A DNA stretch of 64,000 nucleotides from positions 4,588,001 to 4,652,000 of the forward strand of contig NC_003228.3 of assembly GCF_000025985.1 (NCBI RefSeq), in the 5' to 3' direction. Both the position numbers and the translations under genes were made by a program. The notes under the pieces are model-generated. The model ran no database searches. It had not been told where the DNA came from and saw only the letters and a program-made list of their open reading frames with translations. This document shows positions 50,191 through 59,958 of this stretch, piece by piece; positions within the stretch are counted from its first letter, which is position 1; the number at the start of each line of letters is the position of its first letter. This DNA is from Bacteroides fragilis NCTC 9343. GTDB taxonomy: Bacteria > Bacteroidota > Bacteroidia > Bacteroidales > Bacteroidaceae.

Positions 50191-50937
50191 TTACATATTC
50201 ATACCACCATCTACCTGAATCACCTGACCTGATACATAAGAAGACATATCAGAAGCAAGGAAAGTAGCGATGTTAGCCACATCTTCAGGAGTACCGCCAC
50301 GACGCAATGGAATCTTCTTAGCCCATTCTGTTTTCACTTCTTCCGAAAGGCCGGCTGTCATGTCAGTAATGATGAATCCCGGAGCAATGGCATTGGCACG
50401 GATACCACGAGAGCCAAGCTCCTGAGCGATAGATTTAGCCAAACCAATCATACCTGCTTTTGAAGCTGAATAGTTAGCTTGTCCGGCATTACCGTGAACA
50501 CCCACTACAGAAGCCATATTAATAATGCTTCCGGCTTTCTGGCGCATCATGATCGGAGTACACGCATGCACAAAGTTAAAAGCAGATTTCAGGTTCACAT
50601 TAATAACCATATCCCACTGCTGTTCGCTCATACGCATCATCAATCCGTCACGAGTGATACCTGCATTGTTTACCAGAATATCGATACGGCCGAAATCTTT
50701 ATGAATCTCTTCCACTACTTTTGCAGTATCTTCAAAATTGGCAGCATTCGACGCATATCCTTTGGCTTTCACACCCATTGCTTCGATTTCTTTTGCTGTA
50801 TTCTGTGCATTCTCATCGATAACAAGATCTGTAAATGCAATATTTGCTCCTTCAGAAGCAAATTTCAAAGCAATAGCTTTACCAATACCACGAGCCGCAC
50901 CGGTCACAATGGCTGTTTTTCCATCTAATAATCCCAT
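50191..50937 (-). CDS. fabG: 3-oxoacyl-ACP reductase FabG
   Basis: NADPH-dependent reductase of fatty acid elongation. The 248-residue short-chain dehydrogenase has the cofactor motif TGAARGIG at 12-19, NNAG at 90-93, and the catalytic S143, Y156 and K160 (YSASK). The C-terminus (ASDMSSYVSGQVIQVDGGMNM) is typical of FabG. It lies between a TetR regulator 12 bp upstream and the pseudouridine synthase, all on the same strand; the regulator may control it. Confidence 0.95.
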   Translation of the reverse strand: MGLLDGKTAIVTGAARGIGKAIALKFASEGANIAFTDLVIDENAQNTAKEIEAMGVKAKGYASNAANFEDTAKVVEEIHKDFGRIDILVNNAGITRDGLMMRMSEQQWDMVINVNLKSAFNFVHACTPIMMRQKAGSIINMASVVGVHGNAGQANYSASKAGMIGLAKSIAQELGSRGIRANAIAPGFIITDMTAGLSEEVKTEWAKKIPLRRGGTPEDVANIATFLASDMSSYVSGQVIQVDGGMNM

Positions 50938-50949
50938 ACTAAATTTAAA

Positions 50950-51546
50950 TTATTGATTAATTTCTGTTCTATGTAGTGCGCCAAACACGATGTTGGCAAC
51001 ATATCTTTTTCGGGTTTCCATATCCAGATTAGCTCCTATATGTCCCCGGATATAAGGCACTTCGATACCTTTTACGCAATAGTGTACCAATGCAGCAGTC
51101 ATTTCCACATCATCTACATGAAACACTCCTTTGTCCTGTCCTTCCTTCAGCACGCTTTTAAATAGTTGCATTTCTTTTGCATCAAAGCGCTTCCGAACTT
51201 TTTCCACACGCCAAATATCTCTAAAAAAATTAGCACGAAGGGTTCCATTGCGATATACTACTTCCTTTACCGCATCCAGCCGGGTGTAAATCATCTCTAT
51301 AATCTTTTTATCAGGAGAGATATCTTTATCTGCCACACGCTTCATCATATCCGACAGAATATCCAGTTCAGACTCTACAACAGCCAAATAGATTTCATCC
51401 TTACTTTTAAAATAAGTATAGAGCGTACGTCTACCCTTTTTAGAAGCAAGAGCGATATCATTCATTGTAGTATTCTCCACTCCCATCTTTGCGAAAAGCT
51501 GACGGGCAACGTCTACTAACTTGGCTTTTGTCTTTGATACGGTCAT
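50950..51546 (-). CDS. TetR-family transcriptional regulator
   Basis: A 198-residue TetR protein. The N-terminal helix-turn-helix is clear: MGVENTTMNDIALASKKGRRTLYTYFKSKDEIY across residues ~20-55. The ligand domain has no recognisable signature. Placement immediately before fabG suggests control of fatty acid synthesis, as FabR-like or lipid-responsive regulators do, but that is inference. It is divergent from the initiator tRNA gene. Confidence 0.9.
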   Translation of the reverse strand: MTVSKTKAKLVDVARQLFAKMGVENTTMNDIALASKKGRRTLYTYFKSKDEIYLAVVESELDILSDMMKRVADKDISPDKKIIEMIYTRLDAVKEVVYRNGTLRANFFRDIWRVEKVRKRFDAKEMQLFKSVLKEGQDKGVFHVDDVEMTAALVHYCVKGIEVPYIRGHIGANLDMETRKRYVANIVFGALHRTEINQ

Positions 51547-51733
51547 AGGTTAATTGCACATTGCTGAATTATTTGTGCAAAAGTAATTCTTTTCTTTCGT
51601 CCACACAAGAAAACAAATAAATTATTAACAATTGTATGTGAAAACAGATAAAAAAAATCAATCTAGTTCAGCACTGATCCTCAAGTATATAGTATAAAAG
51701 TAGCTCTTTTATAAAAAAATAAATGCCGAAATA

Positions 51734-51764
51734 TTTGGTAGTTCAAATAAAAGCCGTACCTTTG
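51734..51764 (+). promoter_or_regulatory. promoter of the initiator tRNA
   Basis: TTTG (51734-51737), a 19-nt spacer, then TACCTTTG (51757-51764): a full consensus match ending 20 bp before the tRNA. Confidence 0.9.
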
Positions 51765-51784
51765 CACTCACAAAACAGAAACAT

Positions 51785-51857
<73 letters not shown>

Positions 51858-51868
51858 CTAAATAGAAG

Positions 51869-51906
51869 AAGAAAGGCTGATAATCGATTAATTATCAGCC
51901 TTTCTT
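51869..51906 (+). terminator. terminator of the initiator tRNA
   Basis: Perfect 16-bp stem AAGAAAGGCTGATAAT (51869-51884) with its complement at 51891-51906, followed by ATTTTAT. Confidence 0.93.
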
Positions 51907-52347
51907 ATTTTATATCGAGATAAGGAGCAGAGCCGGAATCAGGATTCCGGGATCTTCCATAATTCCTGAGGGATTCTATAATAAGAATGATGAATTCGGA
52001 ATATCGGCTTGCTCTCTTACAGAAAATGAATTTCAATCTTCCATCTTCCACCCGCATCTTCCACCCGCTGATTTGGGAGTATATCAATAGCTAAGATACT
52101 AATTAATAATGGTAAGATGGGCGTTTCTTAACCAGATATCCTGTTTAGAGCATTCTGTTTTTCATTACTATTTAATAAAAAATGGTATGTTCTCTATCTG
52201 ATCCCCCATATCCGAGCCCATGAACCCGCGTATCTGTGCTGAGGTAAAGAAACCGAGATTTGTTATAATAGACTTAAAGGCAAGATGTTAAGAGTAATGA
52301 TGTATCTGTTTGAAATCTTAGTGAGAGACCAGATTCGTATCCTTCAA
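51907..52347. other. 440-bp stretch without genes
   Basis: No gene is supported. A direct repeat of ATCTTCCACCCGC occurs at about 52040-52068. The open frame at 51905-52087 on the minus strand overlaps the tRNA terminator and has no start signal. Confidence 0.55.
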
Positions 52348-53871
52348 CTACATAACCCTTATCACCATCCCCGGATCAGAACAATCTCCTTCTGAAGCAT
52401 TCATAAGTCCTACCCGGCTAATTACTTCTCCCGGAATTATCAATCGATTATCCTTGATTACAACATTGGAAGTAATGTCCACCGGATTCTCACCGGCCAG
52501 ATCCTGCGCAAAAACCGTATGCTTTCCTGTTTTCAATGGAGAAGGAAACACCATTGTCACTTCTTTGAAATAACCAAATAGTCCGATAGGTATGTCCCAA
52601 CGGTCGACGGATATCGAAACAGCAACCTTTTCGGTTACATACTCACGTCCTACATTACGGCCTATAGTAGAAACGGCTACAGCGCCATTGGGGTATCGGG
52701 AAGCCAACACAAACGGACAAACCGACAAAGGAGCTCCGGATACCTCCGGTAACTTCATATTCCGAGCAACCCGCGCCGGTGCATCGGCCGTTACATCTGC
52801 ACCCACCGTACGCCCCTTATTCCAAGTCTCATTTTCCTGTAGAATCCAATGATCGGTTAACTTCACACTGTCGATGGCGAAAGTCCCGTAACCCACTGCA
52901 AACGGCTCAGCTATCCGATGCCATCTGACACCACGCACGACTTCATCCAGACGCCGCTTAATATCACGTCCGACCGGAGGAAACACAAAATCTTGTGCCC
53001 CATCCGGCAAAGTCTCTGCGAACGGATGTCGCATCACACCGATAGCACAGCCCAAACCTACCGCAATATAAGGTTCATCTTCACAATTAATAATTCCTTT
53101 CGCTCCCTCGACTGTCTTATAAGGCAATAAATCACAAATACGCCGGATAGTTATCGGCTGCGCCGTAATATTTTCGACATCATAGGTCCGAAAAACATCG
53201 CTAAACTCAATAAATTCATTTCGCAAAGCATGTTCTATATATAAATGGGGAGCATATCGCTTGCCGATAGCTGTCAACTTTCTTCTCCATTCCCCATTCC
53301 TGTCTTCCTTCCCCCAATCAACTTTCCAATAATCAAATCCGGCAGCATTTGCCGCTTTAATTCGTTGTTTCCAATACTCCTCTTCAGGAATAGCTGCATG
53401 CGTCTCTGCCTTCTGGGCACAAATCCATCCACCGACACCTTTCCAGCCTTTACTCTTGATCTGTTCCGATAATTGTTTCAAACGCTCCACTGCATCTCCA
53501 CGAAAAGACGGAAAACGATCAGAACTCAGTTCTACGCAACCTAAATAAAGATTGGGTGAATCATTCACATCTTTAGGAATATCCCACGAATCGTCCATTA
53601 CAAAGTAAAGATCTTTTCGGATTGCAGGATAACAATCCACCCAATTCTGATAAAGCCCGTCCCCAAATAAATAATCTTCAGTCATAGCAGCCCTGGTCAG
53701 TTCAGTACTTTTATAGCTGGCCACATAGCCTTGTAAATTCCACGTGCAAAAGTAATCGGGAGCTTGCGATGGCATATCAGGCACAAGGCTTTTTACTAAG
53801 CGCGGCTGTCCGGCAGCAGAAACAGCCATACTACAAAATAACGATATCAGTAAGTTTCTATATCCTATCAT
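52348..53871 (-). CDS. secreted TIM-barrel glycoside hydrolase-like protein
   Basis: A 507-residue exported protein. The signal peptide MIGYRNLLISLFCSMAVSAAG is cleaved near residue 21. The body resembles retaining alpha-galactosidase-type barrels of clan GH-D: GWICAQKAETH, then DYWKVDWGKED, where the first aspartate (KVDWG) matches the catalytic nucleophile strand of GH27/GH36. A C-terminal beta domain follows. I cannot assign a family number or substrate. No SusCD pair or other enzymes are adjacent, so it is a stand-alone gene. A minus-strand TATATTTG -7 element lies at 53909-53916. Confidence 0.7.
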   Translation of the reverse strand: MIGYRNLLISLFCSMAVSAAGQPRLVKSLVPDMPSQAPDYFCTWNLQGYVASYKSTELTRAAMTEDYLFGDGLYQNWVDCYPAIRKDLYFVMDDSWDIPKDVNDSPNLYLGCVELSSDRFPSFRGDAVERLKQLSEQIKSKGWKGVGGWICAQKAETHAAIPEEEYWKQRIKAANAAGFDYWKVDWGKEDRNGEWRRKLTAIGKRYAPHLYIEHALRNEFIEFSDVFRTYDVENITAQPITIRRICDLLPYKTVEGAKGIINCEDEPYIAVGLGCAIGVMRHPFAETLPDGAQDFVFPPVGRDIKRRLDEVVRGVRWHRIAEPFAVGYGTFAIDSVKLTDHWILQENETWNKGRTVGADVTADAPARVARNMKLPEVSGAPLSVCPFVLASRYPNGAVAVSTIGRNVGREYVTEKVAVSISVDRWDIPIGLFGYFKEVTMVFPSPLKTGKHTVFAQDLAGENPVDITSNVVIKDNRLIIPGEVISRVGLMNASEGDCSDPGMVIRVM

Positions 53872-54003
53872 GGTAAAGTAAATTTTAGGTTAACAAGAAC
53901 GAATATTGCAAATATAAGCATTCTTACCACTTGCCGAACAAAATCACTTCATTCATTTCGGTAAGCTGGAAAGAACTTCACCCCTTCACTACCAGGAATC
54001 ATC

Positions 54004-54777
54004 CTACCGCCATTTTTTATACCTATATAAAATATAACCCACGATAGAAAAGACTATAAAATAACTGATATTAATGGTTTCAAATGATTTCCAATAATAA
54101 ACCGTTTGCTGCATAAATGAAGAGTATGCATGTAAAATGGAGGAATACGGAATAAAATTAATGTAACGCCAATTACTCGCAATCATCGAAAACACAGTCA
54201 TAAAAAAACTAAATCCCAGTGCTAAAGCATAATTCTTAAACAAGAAACTAAACACATATTGAATAACAAGGATAGGCAATAGCCCAATAAAAACACGAAA
54301 GAAGACAGAAATCACTAAAATTCTCACATCAAAATTTTGAAAGCCCATTGACGGTAAACAAACGCCCAAAATAAAGCCTGGTAACATAAAAGCAACATAG
54401 GCGATAAGAACTGACAAGAATGTCATTGATAGAAGGTAAATAAGTTTAGCTACATAAACAGTGCCTCTGGGAACAGGAAATAAAAACAAGAGAAGGTAAT
54501 TGTCATTTTTAAACTCTTTTCCTATATAGGCCGCACAAAACAAGGCTGCCATTAATGGATACAACATACCGTAAAACATGAATAACGTACGTCCGATATT
54601 GTATATCCACAAGTTCGTACCGTCATAGCCTTCCTGACTCAGATTCCATAAATCATACACAATGAAAGCTACTGTCAACAACACCGGGAAGAATAGAAAT
54701 AACTTTGCAGCTACATCGTGACGTGTTTTATAATATTCTGATGCTATGACATTTTGTAAGTCTCTTAATATCCTCAT
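54004..54777 (-). CDS. ABC exporter permease (ABC-2 type)
   Basis: A 257-residue membrane protein with about six hydrophobic segments and a short cytoplasmic N-terminus, the layout of an ABC-2 permease. It begins 4 bp inside the preceding ATPase gene, so the two are translationally coupled. Permeases of this group in Firmicutes and Bacteroides export peptides or handle antibiotic or envelope stress; the substrate is unknown. It is the last gene of the seven-gene operon. Confidence 0.8.
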   Translation of the reverse strand: MRILRDLQNVIASEYYKTRHDVAAKLFLFFPVLLTVAFIVYDLWNLSQEGYDGTNLWIYNIGRTLFMFYGMLYPLMAALFCAAYIGKEFKNDNYLLLFLFPVPRGTVYVAKLIYLLSMTFLSVLIAYVAFMLPGFILGVCLPSMGFQNFDVRILVISVFFRVFIGLLPILVIQYVFSFLFKNYALALGFSFFMTVFSMIASNWRYINFIPYSSILHAYSSFMQQTVYYWKSFETINISYFIVFSIVGYILYRYKKWR

Positions 54778-55676
54778 TTTGTTTGTGAAGTTAATTTTAA
54801 ATAAACCGATTCCAAAGTATTCTCCAAAGGTTGAATAGCAGATATATGATAACCGCCCTGCCCCAGTAGCTCAATAAGCCTGTCATAGGTAGTATCATTG
54901 GAAAGGATAACTTCCAATATTGACTCCGACTTGATCCGGCTGTCAATTTGGACCTCTTTACATACCGAATGTAACAAATCCACCTTGTCCAACCTGATAT
55001 GGATTCTTTTCTCTATACTGTTTAGTAATTCCGATAAATCTCCTTGATACAATAAACAGCCATGCTGAAGGATACCAACATGGGTACAAGTTTTTTCTAC
55101 TTCATCAAGTAAATGACTGGATAAAAAAACGGTCTTACCCTCTTGATGCAGCTGTAAAAGTAACTCTCTTATAGAATGTATCCCCTCCGGATCAAGTCCA
55201 TTGAGCGGTTCGTCCAGAAACAGTATATCCGGATCATGCAATAAAGCCATAGCCATTCCCAATCGATGTATCATACCCGTGGAATAGTGTCGAAGCTTCT
55301 TGTTTCTGGCATTCTCAATTCCCGTGATTGCCAATACTTTATTGATAGCGGTCCTTCCACAATGATAAATATGGTCTAAATACGCAAGGTGTTCATACCC
55401 CGTAAGATTATCATAATAGAATGGTTCTCCCGGGCATAAGCCTATCTTCCTTAATTGTTTTTCTCTCTGATCTCGAAATGGCTGTCCATCATATAATACC
55501 TCACCTTTAACAGGACGAGCTAAGCCAAGTAATACTTGAATCGTAGTTGTCTTTCCGGAACCATTATTACCTAAATATCCATAGAGTGCATTTTCCGGAA
55601 TATCCAGATTCAGATTATTGAGTACCATCTGTTTGCCGTATCGGAAACAGAGATTTCTTATCTCTATTTTGCCCAT
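54774..55676 (-). CDS. ABC exporter ATPase
   Basis: A 300-residue ATPase of the CcmA/BcrA type. Walker A is GNNGSGKT near residues 35-42, the signature YSTGMIHRLGMAMAL carries STGM in place of SGGQ, and Walker B is ILFLDEPLNGLDPEG. A C-terminal extension of ~80 residues is typical of antibiotic and peptide exporters. It overlaps the upstream esterase-like gene by 13 bp and the permease gene by 4 bp. Confidence 0.9.
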   Translation of the reverse strand: MGKIEIRNLCFRYGKQMVLNNLNLDIPENALYGYLGNNGSGKTTTIQVLLGLARPVKGEVLYDGQPFRDQREKQLRKIGLCPGEPFYYDNLTGYEHLAYLDHIYHCGRTAINKVLAITGIENARNKKLRHYSTGMIHRLGMAMALLHDPDILFLDEPLNGLDPEGIHSIRELLLQLHQEGKTVFLSSHLLDEVEKTCTHVGILQHGCLLYQGDLSELLNSIEKRIHIRLDKVDLLHSVCKEVQIDSRIKSESILEVILSNDTTYDRLIELLGQGGYHISAIQPLENTLESVYLKLTSQTK

Positions 55677-56977
55677 TTATACATTTTATTTATAAAAGTT
55701 TTATCGTAATATACATCATAATTCAGGTCGATATAGAATAGCATATCCATTTGTTCGCTCCAAACTTCCGAAAGACTTGCACCTTGATCCAAACCCGAGA
55801 TAAACGCTTGTCTCCATCTGCTATCCACGGGTAGTTCATTGAAATTTAAATAAGCAAACCCGACTTTTCTCTGATGTAGCAAATACTCGAGTGACAACGT
55901 ACTAAGCGGATCCCGTATGCCGCCGTCAGTGTTTCTTCGTGCATACGAAGTAAATGCTATTGTATACATCCGGTCTCCAAAATGTATTTTTAACCTTTGT
56001 CCCATAGAGGTGAATCTGGTCGAGTCAACCTGCATCCTCCCCCGGTTGAATACATGCACATTAGCGCACCATACAATCACTTTTTGGTCTTTATAAACCG
56101 AGTCTACCAACCAAGTCAAATTATCGGCCATAATAGAATCGCGTAGGTTCATTCGTGTTAAATCACCGACATTCCGATACTTCCATATGCTCTCATACCG
56201 TAGTTTCAGTCCTGCAATATAACGCTGATGCAAACCATCTTCCATAGAATATCTTGACTCCTCATGAATTCTATTTTCCAATTTATTAAAATCCTGAGCA
56301 ATGGAGTCTTTTAACATCCTATCAAGCCGGTATCCGAAATAATTCCAGTTTCCATTAAACTCACTCATCTGCAAGAAGAAGCGTTGCACATACGGGAAAT
56401 CCGAAAGAGAAGAAGAGTAACCATTTAAATACTTCTCAACGGATTCCATGTGTTTCCTTCCTTGTCCATAATTGGTTAACTGGCAGTCGAAGCCATCCAA
56501 GGCAATAGAAGGATGGGAGCGATAATATTCCCATAATGATTTTGTCTCATTACTCCCCCACCAAAATGTCCATACAGCTTTAGATGGATTCATCCGCTGA
56601 CGACCATCCTGATTCATAAGATACATGTCATATAAGCCAGTTTCATATAGTATAACATTATATCCTAATTTCTCGTGTAAATAACGAACCATCCTGGTTT
56701 TCATTTGCAAGGTGGCTCCATCCTGATGCAACTGCTCACCTAACAATAAGATTTGCTTGTTTTTTAACTCTTCATCCAAGAAGCACAAGAAATCAGTAGC
56801 GGTATCCGGCATCTGTACAGTACATGGCACGGAATGAACATACCGATCAATTTCTATAGCCGATTCTGAAGAAAGAGCCGGTATTTCCAAAGGATACAAA
56901 AGATAGCATACCAATGCCAAAAGCAAAAGGATGACCGATAAATAAGACCTCCGTATTGCCACTCGAAAATTCTTCAT
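55664..56977 (-). CDS. membrane-anchored erythromycin-esterase-like protein
   Basis: A 437-residue protein anchored by one N-terminal helix (~12-28), with the catalytic domain outside. It resembles the EreA/ChaN-like superfamily: GEQLH with E81 and H84, a following glutamate E112 in ILYETG, and the WCANVHVFN motif matching the family's WAHNxH. True EreA enzymes hydrolyse macrolide lactones; homologues with other substrates are common, so macrolide resistance is not claimed. The frame begins with TTG at 57052; the ATG at 56977 starts the membrane anchor and is preferred. Confidence 0.75.
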   Translation of the reverse strand: MKNFRVAIRRSYLSVILLLLALVCYLLYPLEIPALSSESAIEIDRYVHSVPCTVQMPDTATDFLCFLDEELKNKQILLLGEQLHQDGATLQMKTRMVRYLHEKLGYNVILYETGLYDMYLMNQDGRQRMNPSKAVWTFWWGSNETKSLWEYYRSHPSIALDGFDCQLTNYGQGRKHMESVEKYLNGYSSSLSDFPYVQRFFLQMSEFNGNWNYFGYRLDRMLKDSIAQDFNKLENRIHEESRYSMEDGLHQRYIAGLKLRYESIWKYRNVGDLTRMNLRDSIMADNLTWLVDSVYKDQKVIVWCANVHVFNRGRMQVDSTRFTSMGQRLKIHFGDRMYTIAFTSYARRNTDGGIRDPLSTLSLEYLLHQRKVGFAYLNFNELPVDSRWRQAFISGLDQGASLSEVWSEQMDMLFYIDLNYDVYYDKTFINKMYKWAK

Positions 56978-57075
56978 AGCTTTCAACTTCAAATAACTGA
57001 AAAAGGATGCAGCAAGAAAACTAAAATACTCTCTACTACATCCTTCCTTCAATTATGTATTAATAATTTCTTCTT

Positions 57076-57873
57076 TTATTCTTCTTGAAGTATCAAACTT
57101 CCCTTCTCCCGTATAGTTAATCTCAATTCGGCGTCCTCTTTCTTCGGAGTCCAGATCATCTTTTTACACTCACCCCTCTGCAAGTTATTATGATAAACTC
57201 CACTTCCGGTCAGATGTTCAGTACCAATTACAGATTCATGAACGCCCCAATTCCTGACGCCATCCAAATCTAAATAGAGATGGGGAATAATTGATTGATG
57301 AGCATTAAATGTCACTCCATCTCCATCGACACAAAAAGCACGTATCTCACAAGAGTCCAAACGTAATTCCCCTCCTCTTATATATGTAGTCAAAGAGTCG
57401 GCATGCAACCTATCGATTCTCGTACGTAATCCACGAATAGCATTAGCCACAAAAGCCAGATTAGAGTCGGCTTCTATGGTCAGTTGTAATCCTTTAGCTT
57501 GCAGGGCCGGAATAAGATACTCCTTTTTTTGCTTAGGAAGATCATAAGTTGTCAAATCCAGGCAAATGACCAATGTATCTGCATTCTGACTGATTTTCAG
57601 ATATTCGGATTCCGGACTTAAAAGTCTGGTTTTTCCATCTGTAGAAGAAACAACATTCACACAAGCTTCGTCCAACCACACACGACGCGTGTCGTTTGCA
57701 TACACTTTGACAGCACGGATACCGGAAAACTCTGTTCTAAGTATCTTCTCCGACAAAGTGAGTGTATACGAATTAGTTTCTGATTTCTGGAAAGAAATAT
57801 AAACGACACCTGCCATCAGTATCACGAGTACCGAAACAAGTATGCCAATAAATATATATGTAGTACGTTTCAT
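57076..57873 (-). CDS. membrane-anchored protein, DUF2807-like
   Basis: A 265-residue protein with an N-terminal helix (~7-28) and a periplasmic beta-rich domain. The middle (~140-220) reads like successive beta-helix turns (SLTTYIRGGELRLDSCEIRA and following), similar to putative auto-transporter adhesin head domains (DUF2807), but the match is weak. I do not know its function. It lies 12 bp after the GntR regulator and 98 bp before the esterase-like gene, inside the same operon, and may sense or bind something at the envelope. Confidence 0.65.
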   Translation of the reverse strand: MKRTTYIFIGILVSVLVILMAGVVYISFQKSETNSYTLTLSEKILRTEFSGIRAVKVYANDTRRVWLDEACVNVVSSTDGKTRLLSPESEYLKISQNADTLVICLDLTTYDLPKQKKEYLIPALQAKGLQLTIEADSNLAFVANAIRGLRTRIDRLHADSLTTYIRGGELRLDSCEIRAFCVDGDGVTFNAHQSIIPHLYLDLDGVRNWGVHESVIGTEHLTGSGVYHNNLQRGECKKMIWTPKKEDAELRLTIREKGSLILQEE

Positions 57874-57885
57874 AAAATTTCGTTT

Positions 57886-58254
57886 TTATTTTTGTTTCAT
57901 CATAAAGTTACGGTACATAGTCAACAACTCGTCATCCGAAACTCCAAGTGTATAGAGTTGACGGAATACATGCTCAAGTTCATCCTTCAGAAAAGTCTCC
58001 CGACGAAGTGAAAAAATCAGCTCCTTTGCGCCGGAAGAAACAAAATAACCAATACCCCGTTTATTGTAAATGATATCTTGTGACTGAAGATAATCGAACG
58101 AACGCATGGCCGTGTTGGCATTTACCTCCACCATAGCTGCATACTCCCTTACAGAAGGAATTCGTTCTTCCTCCTGATACTGTCCGAGAAGAATCTCGTC
58201 ACAGATTCGATCTGCTATTTGCAGATAAATGGCTTTACTTTCTTTAAAATTCAT
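57886..58254 (-). CDS. GntR-family regulator, YtrA subfamily
   Basis: A 122-residue repressor. The winged helix covers residues ~10-75: ERIPSVREYAAMVEVNANTAMRSFDYLQ, then the wing with GIGYFVS. After it comes only a short helical tail, no ligand-binding domain, which defines the YtrA subgroup. Such regulators usually control adjacent ABC exporter genes and respond to cell-wall antibiotics. Here it is the third gene of the operon rather than the first. Its probable operator is the dyad at 59959-59980. Confidence 0.88.
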   Translation of the reverse strand: MNFKESKAIYLQIADRICDEILLGQYQEEERIPSVREYAAMVEVNANTAMRSFDYLQSQDIIYNKRGIGYFVSSGAKELIFSLRRETFLKDELEHVFRQLYTLGVSDDELLTMYRNFMMKQK

Positions 58255-58269
58255 AAACGTAAGAGTTTG

Positions 58270-59085
58270 TTACATTCGATTAATAATCTCAGATTCCTTG
58301 AAACGGAAATACGCAAGTGTCCAGTTAGTCAGAGTGAAAAGAACAGCTATTGCCGAAAGACAAGCAAAAGCAGTCTCCTCGCTCATATCCGGATTGTAAC
58401 TTATTTGATCCGGCCATATCAACTTGGCAAATCCGACCACAATCAATACATAAGCAATGAATATAATCATTCCGGCAGAAAATGTTTTGATAAACGAATT
58501 CTTAGGCCAGACAGAACTGCCCAGTACAAAGCAAGACTGACAGAAGAAATAGCTTGCAATCATTAATACAAATGTATGGGTATGCTTGAATACTGTATAA
58601 TAATCCGTATTTTCACCAAACAGATGAGATAACGGAGTAATCGCAATTGCGTTATTTTCCGGATAAACCAAAGAGTATACCAATACTTTTGTATAATCCG
58701 CCAGTTTATAAGTAATCAGAAAAACAATTAAGAAAACAACCGTAAATACCAACCAACGGGAAAAGTATTTTTCAAACGATGTAGCAGGAGTCATCAGAAC
58801 AGAGAGCCGCCCGGTTTTCGATTTCATCCTCTCCATTGTGAACGAAGCACTCAAGCAACCGAATACACAAAGCCCCCACATAAAAATCACCAGATTGAAC
58901 TCCCAGGTACTATCTGTATCTTGACCTACTGCCCGGTAACTTAAATATCCGCTCCATAACATTATCACCGCCATAGCACCATACATCAACGCAACACGAA
59001 GCAGATTGGACTTCCAATTCTCCACCATCTCTTTACGGCAAAGATTCACAAAACGCGTTTGACTGAAAAAAGTATCTCGTATCAT
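58270..59085 (-). CDS. ABC exporter permease-like membrane protein
   Basis: A 271-residue protein with about six hydrophobic segments, most likely the membrane partner of the ATPase whose gene it overlaps by 4 bp. There is no strong sequence signature, so the call rests on topology and context. It precedes the GntR gene by 15 bp. Confidence 0.75.
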   Translation of the reverse strand: MIRDTFFSQTRFVNLCRKEMVENWKSNLLRVALMYGAMAVIMLWSGYLSYRAVGQDTDSTWEFNLVIFMWGLCVFGCLSASFTMERMKSKTGRLSVLMTPATSFEKYFSRWLVFTVVFLIVFLITYKLADYTKVLVYSLVYPENNAIAITPLSHLFGENTDYYTVFKHTHTFVLMIASYFFCQSCFVLGSSVWPKNSFIKTFSAGMIIFIAYVLIVVGFAKLIWPDQISYNPDMSEETAFACLSAIAVLFTLTNWTLAYFRFKESEIINRM

Positions 59086-59942
59086 AATTCTATTTGTTTA
59101 GAGTGGAACAATGCAGAAATCCTTTCGGGAACTGCCAAGGTAGCATTAAATAATAATTCCAGGTTAATCTCTGAATCTTCGCCCGATTCATTAGGCAAAA
59201 GCAAAAAATTACCTTGAATAGAGGGAGTGGAAAACAAAGACGACTGTAACAACTCCCGGTTTTCGCTTTCAGTAAAAAACAGTTTATCGCAAATACTCAT
59301 AGTAGATTCATTCAGCAATACCCGACTATTGTCCATAATCAACACATGATCGAGCACCTTATCAATGTCACGCACCTGATGGGTAGAAATCAAGATCGTT
59401 TTATCATCTGTCATACCCGAAGCAATAAACTTCCGGAACTGACTTTTACCAGGAATATCAAGTCCATTGGTCGGTTCGTCCATCAACAACAAAGATGTAT
59501 TAGTGGCTAGCGCAAAGCTCATGAATACTTTTTTCTTCTGCCCCATAGAGAGTGCCCCCAGATCAATATTGATATCCATTTCAAAATAGTGCAGATATTT
59601 CACCATATCCTCTTTGCTGAAACGGGGATAAAACGGACTGTTTAACTCTATATAGCTAATTAGCGAAACCGGAGGAAGATCAAATTCTTCAGGAACCAAA
59701 AACATATCCTGCAAAGTGATGGGAAGCCGGCGGCGTACGTCAACATCATGATAGACCACTTTTCCACTTTTAGGAGTGAGCAGCCCACTCATCAGATAGA
59801 GTAGTGTAGATTTGCCTGCACCATTTTTGCCAAGTAATCCGTAAACCCGCCCCTTTTCAAGTGACAGAGAGAAGTCATGCAAAACGGCACGCTTCGATTT
59901 ACGATAAAGAAAGGAAAGATTTTCTACTGTAATCATCTTCAT
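59082..59942 (-). CDS. ABC exporter ATPase (YtrB-like)
   Basis: A 286-residue ATPase, first gene of the operon. Walker A is GKNGAGKS near residues 38-45, the signature LSMGQKKKVFMSFAL has M in place of the first G of LSGGQ, and Walker B is LLLMDEPTNGLD. A C-terminal extension follows. Together with the permease it resembles Ytr-type exporters controlled by GntR regulators. A start two codons later (59936) is also possible. Confidence 0.88.
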   Translation of the reverse strand: MKMITVENLSFLYRKSKRAVLHDFSLSLEKGRVYGLLGKNGAGKSTLLYLMSGLLTPKSGKVVYHDVDVRRRLPITLQDMFLVPEEFDLPPVSLISYIELNSPFYPRFSKEDMVKYLHYFEMDINIDLGALSMGQKKKVFMSFALATNTSLLLMDEPTNGLDIPGKSQFRKFIASGMTDDKTILISTHQVRDIDKVLDHVLIMDNSRVLLNESTMSICDKLFFTESENRELLQSSLFSTPSIQGNFLLLPNESGEDSEINLELLFNATLAVPERISALFHSKQIEL

Positions 59943-59958
59943 TTATTTATGAGTTTAT

